36,485 bases of DNA from Wenjunlia vitaminophila DSM 41686 (GTDB taxonomy: Bacteria > Actinomycetota > Actinomycetes > Streptomycetales > Streptomycetaceae). The stretch's first letter is position 1. Each line of letters begins with the position of its first letter. The stretch spans positions 766 to 37,250 of the forward strand of contig NZ_KB904689.1 in NCBI RefSeq assembly GCF_000380165.1, read 5' to 3'. Shown here piece after piece: positions 28,621 to 35,886 of the stretch. The position numbers and the translations under genes are program-made. The notes beneath the pieces were generated by a model. The model was given only the letters and a program-made list of their open reading frames with translations, searched no databases and was not told where the DNA came from.

Positions 28621-28791
28621 TCAGCGGGTGAGAGTGAGCAGGACAAGGAGGTAGGCGCACGCGATCAGTCCGGCGGCGGTGGCGCGGCACATGGCCAGCC
28701 GGCTGGGCGCGGTGTGCGGGGCGGCGGCCACGAGGCCGAGGACCGCCATGCCGGCGGCGAGCAGGAGGACGAGGGGGACGGGGGTGCGCAC
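28621..28791 (-). CDS. Small two-helix membrane protein, 56 aa
   Basis: GTG at 28791 follows GAGGAGTGAATC, which also contains the upstream stop. MRTPVPLVLLLAAGMAVLGL is one membrane helix or signal, and AAGLIACAYLLVLLTLTR a second, joined by a loop with SRLAMC. It is tightly packed between two membrane-protein genes. Such small partners are usual in transfer or spread operons; function unknown. Confidence 0.58.
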   Translation of the reverse strand: MRTPVPLVLLLAAGMAVLGLVAAAPHTAPSRLAMCRATAAGLIACAYLLVLLTLTR

Positions 28792-28794
28792 GAT

Positions 28795-30219
28795 TCACTC
28801 CTCGAGTGCGGGTGCGGTGGGCGAGGTGGGTGCATCCGGCGCGTCCGGTGCGTCGAGTGCGCGGCGGATGCGCTGTGCCCGGGCCTGGCCGATGCGCAGC
28901 TCGGTCTGAAGGCGGCGCAGGGATGCGGTTCGGCCGGTGGTGGCGCGGGATGCGTCGTCGATGGCTCGGGCGTCGGGCAGCAGTGGGTCGTCGTGCTGGG
29001 GTGCGGGTACGCATTCGGTTGCGTCCGGGCCCGTGCCGGCCAGGTGCGGTTCGGTGGTGTCGCCGGTGTGGGGTGTCCAGGTGGCGCGGACGGCGGATCG
29101 GTGTTGACCCGGGTCGGATTCGCATCCGAGTGCACGAGGTGCGGATGCGGCGATCTTGGGGGCGGGTTCAGGTGCGTGGTGGGCGGCTGCCCTCAGGGCA
29201 ATGGCGACCTGCGTTGGGGACACCACCACTCCGTGTTCGGTGAGCAGGGAGGCAAGTTCTGCGGGGGATGCATCCGGGTGCGCATCCGCGACCAGATGCA
29301 CCGCATCCATCGGGTCGAGTGCGGTCAGCTCGGTGTGCACCAGGCCAGCCAGAGTGCGGCCGGCAGCGTGGTCGGGTGCGGGTGCATCCCATGGGGAGGG
29401 AAGGGTGATGGTGGCGAGTGCGGTGGCGTGGCGGCGGGCGGCGAGCAGTTCGAGGAGGGCCTGGCGCTGTGCGGGGTGGGCGCCGACTGCTGCGCGGCCG
29501 ACGGCGACGGATAGGCGGTGCTCGAGGCGTCGGGCTCGTCGTGGCCGGGTGCCGGGCTGGGCGAGCCGGGCGGCGAGATCGACGGCGCGCACGGTCCAGC
29601 GGTCCCGGGTGATCTGTTCGGCGTCGCGGCCACGGCGGGCAACACCGAGGCGGGAGAGCAGCCGCTCGCGAGCCTCGCGGGCGAGGATCGCGGCCAGCGC
29701 CTGGGAGGTGGCTCCGGGGCGGTGGTGACGCAGCTCGATGCCCATCGCGAGGTGCCAGAGCAGGCCGGCGGCAATCGGGCCGAAGAACGCCCGCACGAAG
29801 CCGCCGACGAGGCCGGACTCGGCGAACGCAGGCACGATCTGGACGCCGACGATGACCCACACCAGCAGCCCGGGTGCGCCGGGCGCGCCGGTGGTGCGCA
29901 GGTTCTGGCGGGCCATGAGCGCGCAGGCGAACAGGGCGAGCTCGCCGGCGGCGAACATCGCGGCCCGCTCGGTGACCGAGGCCATGTCGAGGCGGTGGGC
30001 GGCGAACCGCCAGCTCGTGTCCCCGCTGTAGGCGGTGCACGCGGCTGCGGCGATGGCCGCGGCCACCACCGCGTCGGGGGGTCGGCGACGGGCCGCGCGC
30101 GCCGGCGGGCGGGGCGCCCTGGTGGCGGCGAGGGCCACGACCAGGGCCAGGAGCACGACTCCGGCCAGGCAGGCGGCGGCCGGCCAGGGGTTCGCCGCGG
30201 CCCAGTTGATCAGGTACAC
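28795..30219 (-). CDS. Large membrane protein with C-terminal HTH region (DUF2637/SpdB-like), 474 aa
   Basis: GTG at 30219 after GGAG. Membrane helices at about 10-30 (NPWPAAACLAGVVLLALVVA), 47-62, 84-102 (AAMFAAGELALFACALMA) and 115-160 (GLLVWVIVGVQIVPAFAESG, FFGPIAAGLLWHLAMGIEL). The cytoplasmic half is Arg/Ala-rich. It holds HTH-like segments: SLLTEHGVVVSPTQVAIALR near 330 and SLRRLQTELRIGQARAQRIR near 435. Membrane domain plus HTH tail recalls the DUF2637/SpdB-type proteins of Streptomyces conjugative elements, involved in plasmid spread between hyphal compartments. I do not see an FtsK/TraB translocase in the window, so transfer competence is unproven. Confidence 0.6.
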   Translation of the reverse strand: MYLINWAAANPWPAAACLAGVVLLALVVALAATRAPRPPARAARRRPPDAVVAAAIAAAACTAYSGDTSWRFAAHRLDMASVTERAAMFAAGELALFACALMARQNLRTTGAPGAPGLLVWVIVGVQIVPAFAESGLVGGFVRAFFGPIAAGLLWHLAMGIELRHHRPGATSQALAAILAREARERLLSRLGVARRGRDAEQITRDRWTVRAVDLAARLAQPGTRPRRARRLEHRLSVAVGRAAVGAHPAQRQALLELLAARRHATALATITLPSPWDAPAPDHAAGRTLAGLVHTELTALDPMDAVHLVADAHPDASPAELASLLTEHGVVVSPTQVAIALRAAAHHAPEPAPKIAASAPRALGCESDPGQHRSAVRATWTPHTGDTTEPHLAGTGPDATECVPAPQHDDPLLPDARAIDDASRATTGRTASLRRLQTELRIGQARAQRIRRALDAPDAPDAPTSPTAPALEE

Positions 30220-30243
30220 GAGGGCTCCGGGGCAGGGTGGGGT

Positions 30244-30283
30244 GGCCGGCCCGCGCTCAGGGAGAAGGGGGCGCGGGCCGGCC
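30244..30283 (-). terminator. 13-bp hairpin inside the membrane operon
   Basis: GGCCGGCCCGCGC (30244-30256) pairs perfectly with GCGCGGGCCGGCC (30271-30283). It starts 15 bp after the stop at 30299 and 25 bp before the next start. No T-run on the minus side. It splits the operon into a soluble and a membrane part. Confidence 0.65.
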
Positions 30284-30298
30284 GGTCGGTGGGGTGGG

Positions 30299-30502
30299 TC
30301 AGGCGTCCGGCGAGGGGACGATGACGGTGAGGTAGGCGCGGGTGCCGGTGCCGTCCCGGGTGGGCCGGTAGGTGGCCGGGCCGCAGGTGGCCGCGTTCTG
30401 GAGGGCGGCGACGGTCGCGCGGACCGCGGCGTCCGGGCCGATCAGCCGGACCTCCACCGGTTGCGGGCCTGCGGCGGGCCGGAGCGCGGGGCGGCGGTTC
30501 AC
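30299..30502 (-). CDS. Small hypothetical protein, 67 aa
   Basis: GTG at 30502 overlaps the upstream stop as GTGA. The core PVEVRLIGPDAAVRATVAAL then the stretch TYRPTRDGTGTRAYLTVIVP suggests a ferredoxin-like beta-alpha-beta domain, with YRPTRDGTGTRAYLTV a recognisable element of small proteins on Streptomyces phages and plasmids. Function is unknown. It ends directly before the 13-bp hairpin. Confidence 0.65.
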   Translation of the reverse strand: MNRRPALRPAAGPQPVEVRLIGPDAAVRATVAALQNAATCGPATYRPTRDGTGTRAYLTVIVPSPDA

Positions 30503-31101
30503 CGTGATTCCCCGGCGAGGAGCTGGGCCACGATGTGGCCGGCCTCGGTGTTGACGCGGTCGGCGATCACCTCGATGGCTTGCTTGGCCTCGGCCAGCAG
30601 CGTGGGGCCGCTGGTGGCGGTCGGGGTGGGCAGGGGCCAGTCTCGGCCGTTCAGCCGCACCGTGGCGGTGGTGAGGATCGCGCAGCGGGGGCCGGGTGGG
30701 GGTGTGCGGGGCCAGTGGCCGGCGGGGTCGCCGGTGACGGGCCGCGATGTGCGCCAGTCCTGCCAGGGGTAGCCGGGTCGGCGGGCGAGGGCGCGGTGGG
30801 TCAGCGGCACGGCGATGTCCACGACTAGGTCGCCGGCCTCGTCGTCGATGTGGGCGGTGATGGCCGTCAGGTCGGGGCGGGTGACGGCGTAGGCGGGGTC
30901 CATGATCGGGCTGGTGGCGATCCGCCAGGCCGTGACGGCGAAGTAGGCGGGGTCGGTGTGCGGGGCGTCCGCGTCCGGCCAGATCTGGAAGTCCTGGGCG
31001 GCGGCGGCGAGGTAGACGCCGTACCGGCTGACGCCATCGGAGGCCCGCTCCTGGTCGGTCACCTCGTCGAGCAGCACGAGGGTGGTCGGGTTCCAGTTCA
31101 C
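30499..31101 (-). CDS. Hypothetical protein of the accessory operon, 200 aa
   Basis: GTG at 31101 overlaps the upstream stop. The protein is soluble, with VLLDEVTDQERASDGVSRYG near the start, several Trp and Asp residues (DFQIWPDADAPHTDP) and a Pro-rich middle. The C-terminal helix LLAEAKQAIEVIADRVNTEA ends it. No motif is recognised. Four-base overlaps on both sides show it is made together with its neighbours. Confidence 0.6.
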   Translation of the reverse strand: MNWNPTTLVLLDEVTDQERASDGVSRYGVYLAAAAQDFQIWPDADAPHTDPAYFAVTAWRIATSPIMDPAYAVTRPDLTAITAHIDDEAGDLVVDIAVPLTHRALARRPGYPWQDWRTSRPVTGDPAGHWPRTPPPGPRCAILTTATVRLNGRDWPLPTPTATSGPTLLAEAKQAIEVIADRVNTEAGHIVAQLLAGESR

Positions 31102-31355
31102 GCGGCGGCCCCGAGTCCGAGGGCGGCCTGGAGCCGGTTCAGGGCAGCGAGCCCGCGGGTGGTGAGCCCGGCGGGGGTGGGGTCGCGGTCCTCGGCCGCG
31201 GCGGTCGCGGCCTCGGCCTGCCCGACCGTGGTGGTCTCCCGCAGCCGGCGGGAGATCGGGTTCCTCACGGCGCGATCGGCGTCGGCGAGCGCGACGGCCA
31301 GCCGGGGCAAGCGACTGTCGGGGAGCTGCGGGTCCTGGGTACGCTGCGGGTCCAT
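31098..31355 (-). CDS. Small helical protein, first gene of accessory operon, 85 aa
   Basis: ATG at 31355 with AGGAGGACAGCC. Sequence is helical and charged (LPRLAVALADADRAVRNPISRRL ... VGQAEAATAAAEDRD) and ends in an Ala/Leu helix. No domain recognised. Its 5' leader would contain the 12-bp hairpin at 31389-31423 if transcription starts to the right of it, so the whole minus operon may be attenuated there. Confidence 0.58.
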   Translation of the reverse strand: MDPQRTQDPQLPDSRLPRLAVALADADRAVRNPISRRLRETTTVGQAEAATAAAEDRDPTPAGLTTRGLAALNRLQAALGLGAAA

Positions 31356-31388
31356 GGCTGTCCTCCTGTTGCGAGCAGGTGGGTGGCT

Positions 31389-31423
31389 GGCCCCGGCCGG
31401 TGTGTGAGAGCCCGGCCGGGGCC
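31389..31423. promoter_or_regulatory. 12-bp hairpin between divergent genes
   Basis: GGCCCCGGCCGG (31389-31400) pairs perfectly with CCGGCCGGGGCC (31412-31423), followed on the plus side by GTTCTTGTT. It lies between a minus gene (start 31355) and a plus gene (start 31496). For the minus operon it would be a leader hairpin; on the plus strand no gene precedes it. Confidence 0.5.
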
Positions 31424-31439
31424 GTTCTTGTTGGTGCAG

Positions 31440-31480
31440 TGCCAGACTGGCAGGAACCTCTTTACAACGTCAAGAGGTTC
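31440..31480. promoter_or_regulatory. Two palindromes upstream of HTH regulator
   Basis: TGCCAG-A-CTGGCA at 31440-31452 is directly followed by GAACCTCTT (31454-31462) and AAGAGGTTC (31472-31480), a perfect 9-bp inverted repeat with a 9-base spacer. The second ends just before the ribosome site GGGAAGG of the gene at 31496. They look like operators, most simply for that regulator itself. Confidence 0.62.
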
Positions 31481-31495
31481 GGGAAGGATGTTGCC

Positions 31496-31921
31496 GTGCC
31501 CAAGAGCCCTGAACCAGAGGGGAGCCCGCGCTTGATGACCACCGCCGAGATCGCGGCCGAGCACGGAGTCAGTCGGCAGTCGATCCACGCCTACCGGCGA
31601 ACCGGCACCTTCCCTCAGCCTGTCGAGGACGAGGGCAGCACCCGGCCAAGGTTCCGTGCGGACGAGGTCGCCGCGTTCTTCGAAGCGAACCCCAAGCAGC
31701 CAGGCAAGAAACGCAGTTCACTCAGCCAGCAAGGAGACGCCCCGGTGATCGACGGACAGGTGGGGTCACAGCCGCTCAACGGCAACGATGCACGCGCCAT
31801 CCTGCGGATCGTGTGGCAGTGGATCGAGGACGCCAACGACGGACTCGGCTCGGACGTCGGCGACCTACAGCACGGCCTGGAGTCGGCCGGCTACGGGCCA
31901 CCCCCAGAGGTAACGGGTTGA
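31496..31921 (+). CDS. HTH transcriptional regulator, 141 aa
   Basis: GTG at 31496 with GGAAGG 8 bases upstream; the open frame reaches 31379 but would run through the hairpin and palindromes. MTTAEIAAEHGVSRQSIHAY (about 14-33) is a clear helix-turn-helix of the AlpA/MerR type, followed by RFRADEVAAFFEANP as the closing helix. The C-terminal part is Ser/Gln-rich, then a helical acidic region (AILRIVWQWIEDANDG) that may dimerise. It faces the minus accessory operon, so it may control both directions. Confidence 0.75.
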   Translation: MPKSPEPEGSPRLMTTAEIAAEHGVSRQSIHAYRRTGTFPQPVEDEGSTRPRFRADEVAAFFEANPKQPGKKRSSLSQQGDAPVIDGQVGSQPLNGNDARAILRIVWQWIEDANDGLGSDVGDLQHGLESAGYGPPPEVTG

Positions 31922-31936
31922 TGACCAGCGCAGCGA

Positions 31937-31966
31937 ACGGCCCCCCACCATCAGGTGAGGGGCCGT
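31937..31966. terminator. Bidirectional terminator between convergent genes
   Basis: ACGGCCCC (31937-31944) pairs with GGGGCCGT (31959-31966), with an inner ACC/GGT. It lies between the plus regulator stop (31921) and the minus methyltransferase stop (31978) and can serve both. Confidence 0.72.
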
Positions 31967-31977
31967 CGTCGTGCCGT

Positions 31978-33114
31978 TCAGCGTGCTGCGGGTTCCCGCT
32001 GCTGCGCCCAGGCCGGGGCCGTGTCCGGGGTCCGGCACCACACGGTCTGGCTGGCCGCGGTGACGGTCAGCCCCCAGTCGTACAGGGACGGTCGGTCCAG
32101 GGCCGCCCACTCGTCCCACGCGGTCGCCAGCTCGGCGGCGAGGCGCCGCGGACCGCCTTGGTAGGCCACGGTGGTGCCGTCCCCGACCGCGTTCACCGCG
32201 GCCCAGGACCCGGTGTCGTCGTGCAGCCAGGCGTTCGCGCCGTCGTCGTCCACCGCGGTGCGCAGGTGGACGTCGGGTAGCGCCACGCGGACAGCGAACC
32301 GCAAGTGCCAGTCCGTGTGCAGCTCGGTGAGGTCCCGGAACGGCTGCTCGTCTTCCGCCGGGGTGTCGCCGCGCACGTCGGCGTAGCTGCGGGCCGGCGG
32401 CACCTCGCGGGCGGCCATGAACTGCGCGAGGCCGGCCACCCGACCGGTGGCGAGCCGGCCGTCGGGGGCCACGGTCAACACGACGTGCCCGAGCCGGCCC
32501 CACGGGACGACGAGCCGGCCGCTGGGGCGGCACTGGGCGACCCACGGCCACGGGACGGTGTCCACCGCGTAGGTGGCGATCACCCGGTCGTACGGTCCCC
32601 CGTCGGCCCACCCGTCGGCGCCGTCGCCACACCGGACACCGACGCGGGCGCCGGCCGCGTCGAGCCGGGCCTGCGCGGCGGCGGCGAGGTCCTGGTCCAC
32701 CTCCACCGTCACCACCCGCCCGGCCCCGACCCGGTGGGCGATGAGCGCCGCGTTCCACCCGGTACCCGCGCCCAGCTCCAGTACCCGTTGGCCGGGGTGC
32801 AGGTCGGCTGCGGCGAGCATGTCGGCGACGACCGACGGGCACGACAGGCTGGATGCCGGCCGGCCGTCGGCGACCTGGGTGACCGCGGCGTCGTACGGTC
32901 CGGCGTAGACGAGGTCGGCCCAGCGGCCCGGCTCGGTGGTGGAGTCCACCGGGGCGTACGCGTGTCCGTTCCACTGCCACAGCCGGTCCGGGGCCCACTG
33001 GTGCCGGGGCAGCGCAGCCATCGCGGGTCGCACCCAGGGCGCCGAGGTCGGCCAGGCGCCGGCTGTGGCCATGGCCTCGTCCAGCCGGCGCTGACGGTAG
33101 GTGAAGTCGGTCAC
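31978..33114 (-). CDS. Protein-isoaspartate-methyltransferase-like enzyme, 378 aa
   Basis: GTG at 33114 overlaps the stop of a 45-aa gene as GTGA. The N-terminal part (DEAMATAGAWPTSAPWV ... ALPRHQWAP) and SSLSCPSVVADMLAAADL at about 88-105 correspond to the substrate loop of the PIMT (L-isoaspartate O-methyltransferase) fold. VLELGAGTGWNAALIA at 111-126 is SAM motif I. About 190 residues follow the catalytic fold (REVPPARSYADVRGD ... TWCRTPDTAPAW-like end), longer than housekeeping PIMT. Similar extended enzymes methylate Asp in RiPP precursors (graspetide and lanthipeptide partner MTs, imiditides), and FxLD- or Tgm-type systems. The adjacent coupled small peptide gene fits such a role; repair of damaged proteins is the alternative. 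Confidence 0.8.
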   Translation of the reverse strand: MTDFTYRQRRLDEAMATAGAWPTSAPWVRPAMAALPRHQWAPDRLWQWNGHAYAPVDSTTEPGRWADLVYAGPYDAAVTQVADGRPASSLSCPSVVADMLAAADLHPGQRVLELGAGTGWNAALIAHRVGAGRVVTVEVDQDLAAAAQARLDAAGARVGVRCGDGADGWADGGPYDRVIATYAVDTVPWPWVAQCRPSGRLVVPWGRLGHVVLTVAPDGRLATGRVAGLAQFMAAREVPPARSYADVRGDTPAEDEQPFRDLTELHTDWHLRFAVRVALPDVHLRTAVDDDGANAWLHDDTGSWAAVNAVGDGTTVAYQGGPRRLAAELATAWDEWAALDRPSLYDWGLTVTAASQTVWCRTPDTAPAWAQQREPAAR

Positions 33115-33248
33115 GACCCCGACCCGGACGAGTCGTCCCTGCGGTGCTCGCCGGTCGGCGGAGGCGGCTCGGGTACCTGCCCATCGGCGTTGTTGGGGGG
33201 TGGCGTGCCCTGGCCCGGGTCTGCCGGCGGCTTCTCGTGTTCGCCCAT
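33111..33248 (-). CDS. 45-aa Pro/Gly/Asp-rich peptide coupled to the methyltransferase
   Basis: ATG at 33248 follows AAGGGGAGAGCGA, a strong ribosome site. The peptide starts MGEHEKPPADPGQGTPPPNN, then ADGQVPEPPPP, and ends RRDDSSGSGS. It has no Cys and no hydrophobic core, so it is unfolded, as expected of a precursor peptide. Asp-Gly (ADG) is the pair most prone to form succinimide/isoaspartate. Coupling by GTGA to a PIMT-like gene makes it a candidate substrate. It lacks the FxLD motif. It could instead be a small disordered regulator. Confidence 0.62.
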   Translation of the reverse strand: MGEHEKPPADPGQGTPPPNNADGQVPEPPPPTGEHRRDDSSGSGS

Positions 33249-33375
33249 TCGCTCTCCCCTTCTCCCACGGCGTGACGGGCCCATGGTGGCGCGGCTGAGG
33301 GCGTGTCGGTAGAGCGCACCAGGGGAGCACTGATGTGCGGGCGCTTCCAGGTGTTGCCCGCTAAGCTGCACGGCC

Positions 33376-34035
33376 GTGGGAGTGACCTGGGTTGACGGCC
33401 TGAACGCGGCGGCAGCTACCGGAAGCGCGGTCGCCGCGGGGATCGCCCTGCATGCGACTCGTCGGGCGAACCGCGCGGCCGAGGAGGCCGCCGCAGCGGC
33501 GCAAGCTGCCAACCGCATTGCGGAGAGCGTTGCGCAGATCGAACGCGACCGCTGGCACCACGAACTCACCCCCCAGTTCACGTTCACCGCCACGGCGCTC
33601 GGCGGTGGCTCAGACCGGGTGAACCTGCGTGTCACCCTCGACGGGCCGGCAGCCCACGACTACCTCGACGTGGACTTCACGATCCGGGACGATGGCTTCG
33701 ATCACCGGCCCAGAGTTGCTCGGGGGCCCACGCGTGAGGAACTTGAGGCAACCATCTGGGGGCCGTATCGGCTCGTCCCGGGTGTGGATGGTGTGGGCAA
33801 CGACGGTCGCTTCGCGCCAGCAGTGCGCATGGAAGTCGACGGCTTCCGCATCTTGTCGCTGACGCCGAGTGCGATACCGCATTGGATACCAGATGGGACA
33901 TCCTGGCGGCGTCAGTACGCGGGAAGGCCAGTCCGCCTGCTGGCCACCGCGTCGCGGGAAGGCTTCCGTCCATGGCGTCTCGCGCACGAGGTGACGGTTG
34001 AGGACGCGTCGGATGGCGGCCAGCCCTCGCAGTGA
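33376..34035 (+). CDS. Membrane-anchored hypothetical protein, 219 aa
   Basis: GTG at 33376. Residues about 9-26 (LNAAAATGSAVAAGIALHAT) are a weak membrane helix, then an Ala/Arg/Glu coiled coil to about residue 58 (ANRAAEEAAAAAQAANRIAE). The rest is a beta-rich domain (QFTFTATALGGGSDRVNLRV ... FRILSLTPSAIPHWIPDGTS ... EVTVEDA). No catalytic residues. The layout is common in host and mobile-element actinobacterial proteins of unknown role. It starts a plus-strand pair divergent from the peptide gene. Confidence 0.65.
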   Translation: MGVTWVDGLNAAAATGSAVAAGIALHATRRANRAAEEAAAAAQAANRIAESVAQIERDRWHHELTPQFTFTATALGGGSDRVNLRVTLDGPAAHDYLDVDFTIRDDGFDHRPRVARGPTREELEATIWGPYRLVPGVDGVGNDGRFAPAVRMEVDGFRILSLTPSAIPHWIPDGTSWRRQYAGRPVRLLATASREGFRPWRLAHEVTVEDASDGGQPSQ

Positions 34036-34301
34036 CGCCGCGTCCCCCGAGTGGGCTACCGGGCTCGCACTCGGGGCCGAACCGGCGCAGGCTCGGTGTC
34101 GTGGCCAGGATCATCGTGGCGCCGCCGTCCCGGTCGGGTGGTCGCCGTGTGCGCGCGGACGGGGAGATCCTCGGCGTCGCGTATGGCGTGCCGGACTTGC
34201 TGGAGTTCTGCCGCCGGGCCGGCCTCGACCCGGACGACATCGACCTGTACGACAGGGCGCTGATCGAGTGGCGCGGCGGTGGCCCGGAAGTGTGGATATG
34301 A
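34032..34301 (+). CDS. Small hypothetical protein, 89 aa
   Basis: GTG at 34032 overlaps the upstream stop as GTGA. The basic first 35 residues (NRRRLGVVARIIVAPPSRSG) may be partly spurious; an internal start is possible. The C-terminal half ILGVAYGVPDLLEFCRRAGL then DPDDIDLYDRALIEWRGGG looks like a compact alpha/beta domain. Not recognised. Confidence 0.55.
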   Translation: MTPRPPSGLPGSHSGPNRRRLGVVARIIVAPPSRSGGRRVRADGEILGVAYGVPDLLEFCRRAGLDPDDIDLYDRALIEWRGGGPEVWI

Positions 34302-34371
34302 CCCGTCCGGGTGATCCCTGCGGCCCTCCATCGGCCCTACGGTGACCGTCAGTAGCCATTGAGGGGGATCG

Positions 34372-34611
34372 ATGCGCGGACTCGTGGTGGAGGACTTGGC
34401 GGTCGAGGTGTTCTCCGAGCTGCCGCCGGCCGGCCGCGCCGAGGTGCTGGCGCTGCTCGAGCAGGTGCGCCGAGCGCCGCGGGCATGGCCCGACGTGCGG
34501 GATCGGGGGTCCGTGGAGGAGATCAGAGAGGCTCACGGCGGGCGCTGCTGGGTGCAGTACTCGCCGCGGGCCGGTGCGCTGGAGGTGCGGGACATCGGCT
34601 GGGCGGGCTAA
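34372..34611 (+). CDS. RelE/ParE-like small protein, 79 aa
   Basis: ATG at 34372 after GAGGGGGATCG. The helix-helix-strand order (DLAVEVFSELPPAGRAEVLALLEQV ... RDRGSVEEIREAHGGRCWVQ, then YSPRAGALEVRDIGWAG) resembles RelE/ParE-type ribonuclease or gyrase toxins, which often end R-h-x-Y...hxVLxIG. No antitoxin gene of usual form is adjacent; the preceding 89-aa gene is the only plus-strand candidate partner. Typical RelE catalytic Arg/Lys/His residues cannot be assigned securely, so an inactive relative is possible. Confidence 0.5.
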   Translation: MRGLVVEDLAVEVFSELPPAGRAEVLALLEQVRRAPRAWPDVRDRGSVEEIREAHGGRCWVQYSPRAGALEVRDIGWAG

Positions 34612-34664
34612 GGCGTCAGCGGGGCATCGTCGGCTCGGTCTGCGGCCACCGGCCCGGCTCCGGA

Positions 34665-35288
34665 TCAGGCCGCGACGGCCCGCGTCGCCGGCCGCAGCGC
34701 CCGCAGAGCCTCCCAGCCGTACGAGGTGCCGCACCGGCCGCACTGCTGCCCGGGCGTAGACAGGGTGATCCGCAGGACCCCGGTGCAGTCAGGGGTGGCG
34801 CAGGCGAGGGTGATCCGGCGTTCGGCCGGCTCCTCGCCGAGGACCGCCCGGCAGTGGGCAACAAGCTGGTGGATCTCGTCGGCGAGTTCGTACGCCGCGG
34901 GGTGCTGCTCCGCGATCCACGGGATCTGGTTGAGGAGGAACCAAGCGCTGCTTACGACGGTCTCCTCGACGCTGCCGCAGGCCGGCGGCGGGTCCCAGCC
35001 GAGCAGCTCCCGGACGTCGCGCTCCCACGTCGTGAGCACGCCCTCGATGCCGCCCCGGGCCCGGAGGTCCAGGGTGTCCAGCCTGCACGGCAGGGGCGCG
35101 GTGCGGGAGCCGGTGACCGGGCCCCCGCTGCTGCCCCGGGTGGGAACGAGTGCGACCTCGAGGACGCGGTACAACCGCGGGAGCACGCGGAGGTGTTCCT
35201 CGAGCCGGGCGCGGCACCCGGGGTGGTAGATCCCGGCGCCGGGCCGGTGACACAGGGTGCAGGGGGCGGTGTCGATGTCGTCGTACAT
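34665..35288 (-). CDS. Zinc-ribbon phage-type protein, 207 aa
   Basis: ATG at 35288 with CGGAG 7 bases upstream; a longer open frame lacks support. An N-terminal Cys group (CTLCHRPGAGIYHPGCRARL) and a C-terminal ribbon (CATPDCTG ... QQCGRCGTSYGWEALRAL) frame a helical middle with LDTLDLRARGGIEGVLTTWE and RELLGWDPP. I recognise this as a protein widespread in Streptomyces prophages and related elements, of unknown function; the ribbons suggest nucleic-acid or protein binding. It is the last gene of the right-hand operon. Confidence 0.78.
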   Translation of the reverse strand: MYDDIDTAPCTLCHRPGAGIYHPGCRARLEEHLRVLPRLYRVLEVALVPTRGSSGGPVTGSRTAPLPCRLDTLDLRARGGIEGVLTTWERDVRELLGWDPPPACGSVEETVVSSAWFLLNQIPWIAEQHPAAYELADEIHQLVAHCRAVLGEEPAERRITLACATPDCTGVLRITLSTPGQQCGRCGTSYGWEALRALRPATRAVAA

Positions 35289-35361
35289 GGTGGGCTCCGT
35301 GCGGTGTGGGTCGGTCAGGAGGTGAGAGCGGCGACTACGGTGGCGGCGCGGGGAGGTGCCG

Positions 35362-35772
35362 TTAGCTCCCGTTCGCCCGGAGGAGGTGGTCCTCCCACAG
35401 GCCGCGTGCGGCCCTGTGCCAGCGGTACCAGCCGGACGCCCATCCGCAGGTGCAGCGGGCGGCGACGGCGGGTGGGTCCGCCTGGGTGATTGCCTGTGGG
35501 CGGTGTGCATCCACCAGCGCGGCGTGTTCGGGGCAGACGTAGCCGCCGCCGGGGATGACGCTGCCAGCCTTGAAGAGCTTCCATCCGTCGGAGTCCCATT
35601 CCGGCCGGGCTGGCACACGCCCCTCCAGGGCGGCGACGATGTCCATTTGAGCCCGGCACTCCGGGACGAGGCAGGTGCGCATGCAGCCCTGCTGTTCGGC
35701 GGCGGCAAGCCGGGCGTAGAGGTCGTCCAGAGCGGCATCGGTGATGTTGCTCGCGGTCATGCGGAGAACCAT
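35362..35772 (-). CDS. Cys-rich protein, 136 aa
   Basis: ATG at 35772 after GAGGAGACCCCCTG. ALDDLYARLAAAEQQGCMRTC leads to CLVPECRA. Later GYVCPEH and CTCGWASGWYRWHRA give further Cys and His, so one or two zinc sites are probable. ARGLWEDHLLRANGS ends it; the closing helix is a frequent end of small actinophage zinc proteins. Function unknown. A second good ribosome site upstream (GAGGAGATCCAG before ATG 35836) opens a different frame that I do not trust. Confidence 0.68.
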   Translation of the reverse strand: MVLRMTASNITDAALDDLYARLAAAEQQGCMRTCLVPECRAQMDIVAALEGRVPARPEWDSDGWKLFKAGSVIPGGGYVCPEHAALVDAHRPQAITQADPPAVAARCTCGWASGWYRWHRAARGLWEDHLLRANGS

Positions 35773-35886
35773 CAGGGGGTCTCCTCACCGAGGGTGGGTG
35801 GCTGTCGGCTCCGGTCGAAGGGAAGTAGTCAGGCATCTGGATCTCCTCGGGGTGGGCCCGGCCGCCGGGATGGCCGGGTGCGACGT

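Noticed and set aside
35315-35836. 174-codon minus frame with a good ribosome site (GAGGAGATCCAG before ATG 35836)
   Set aside because: After about 20 codons it is a shadow of the 136-aa Cys protein with Arg/Pro/His-rich composition. A very short peptide cannot be excluded, but no stop defines one.
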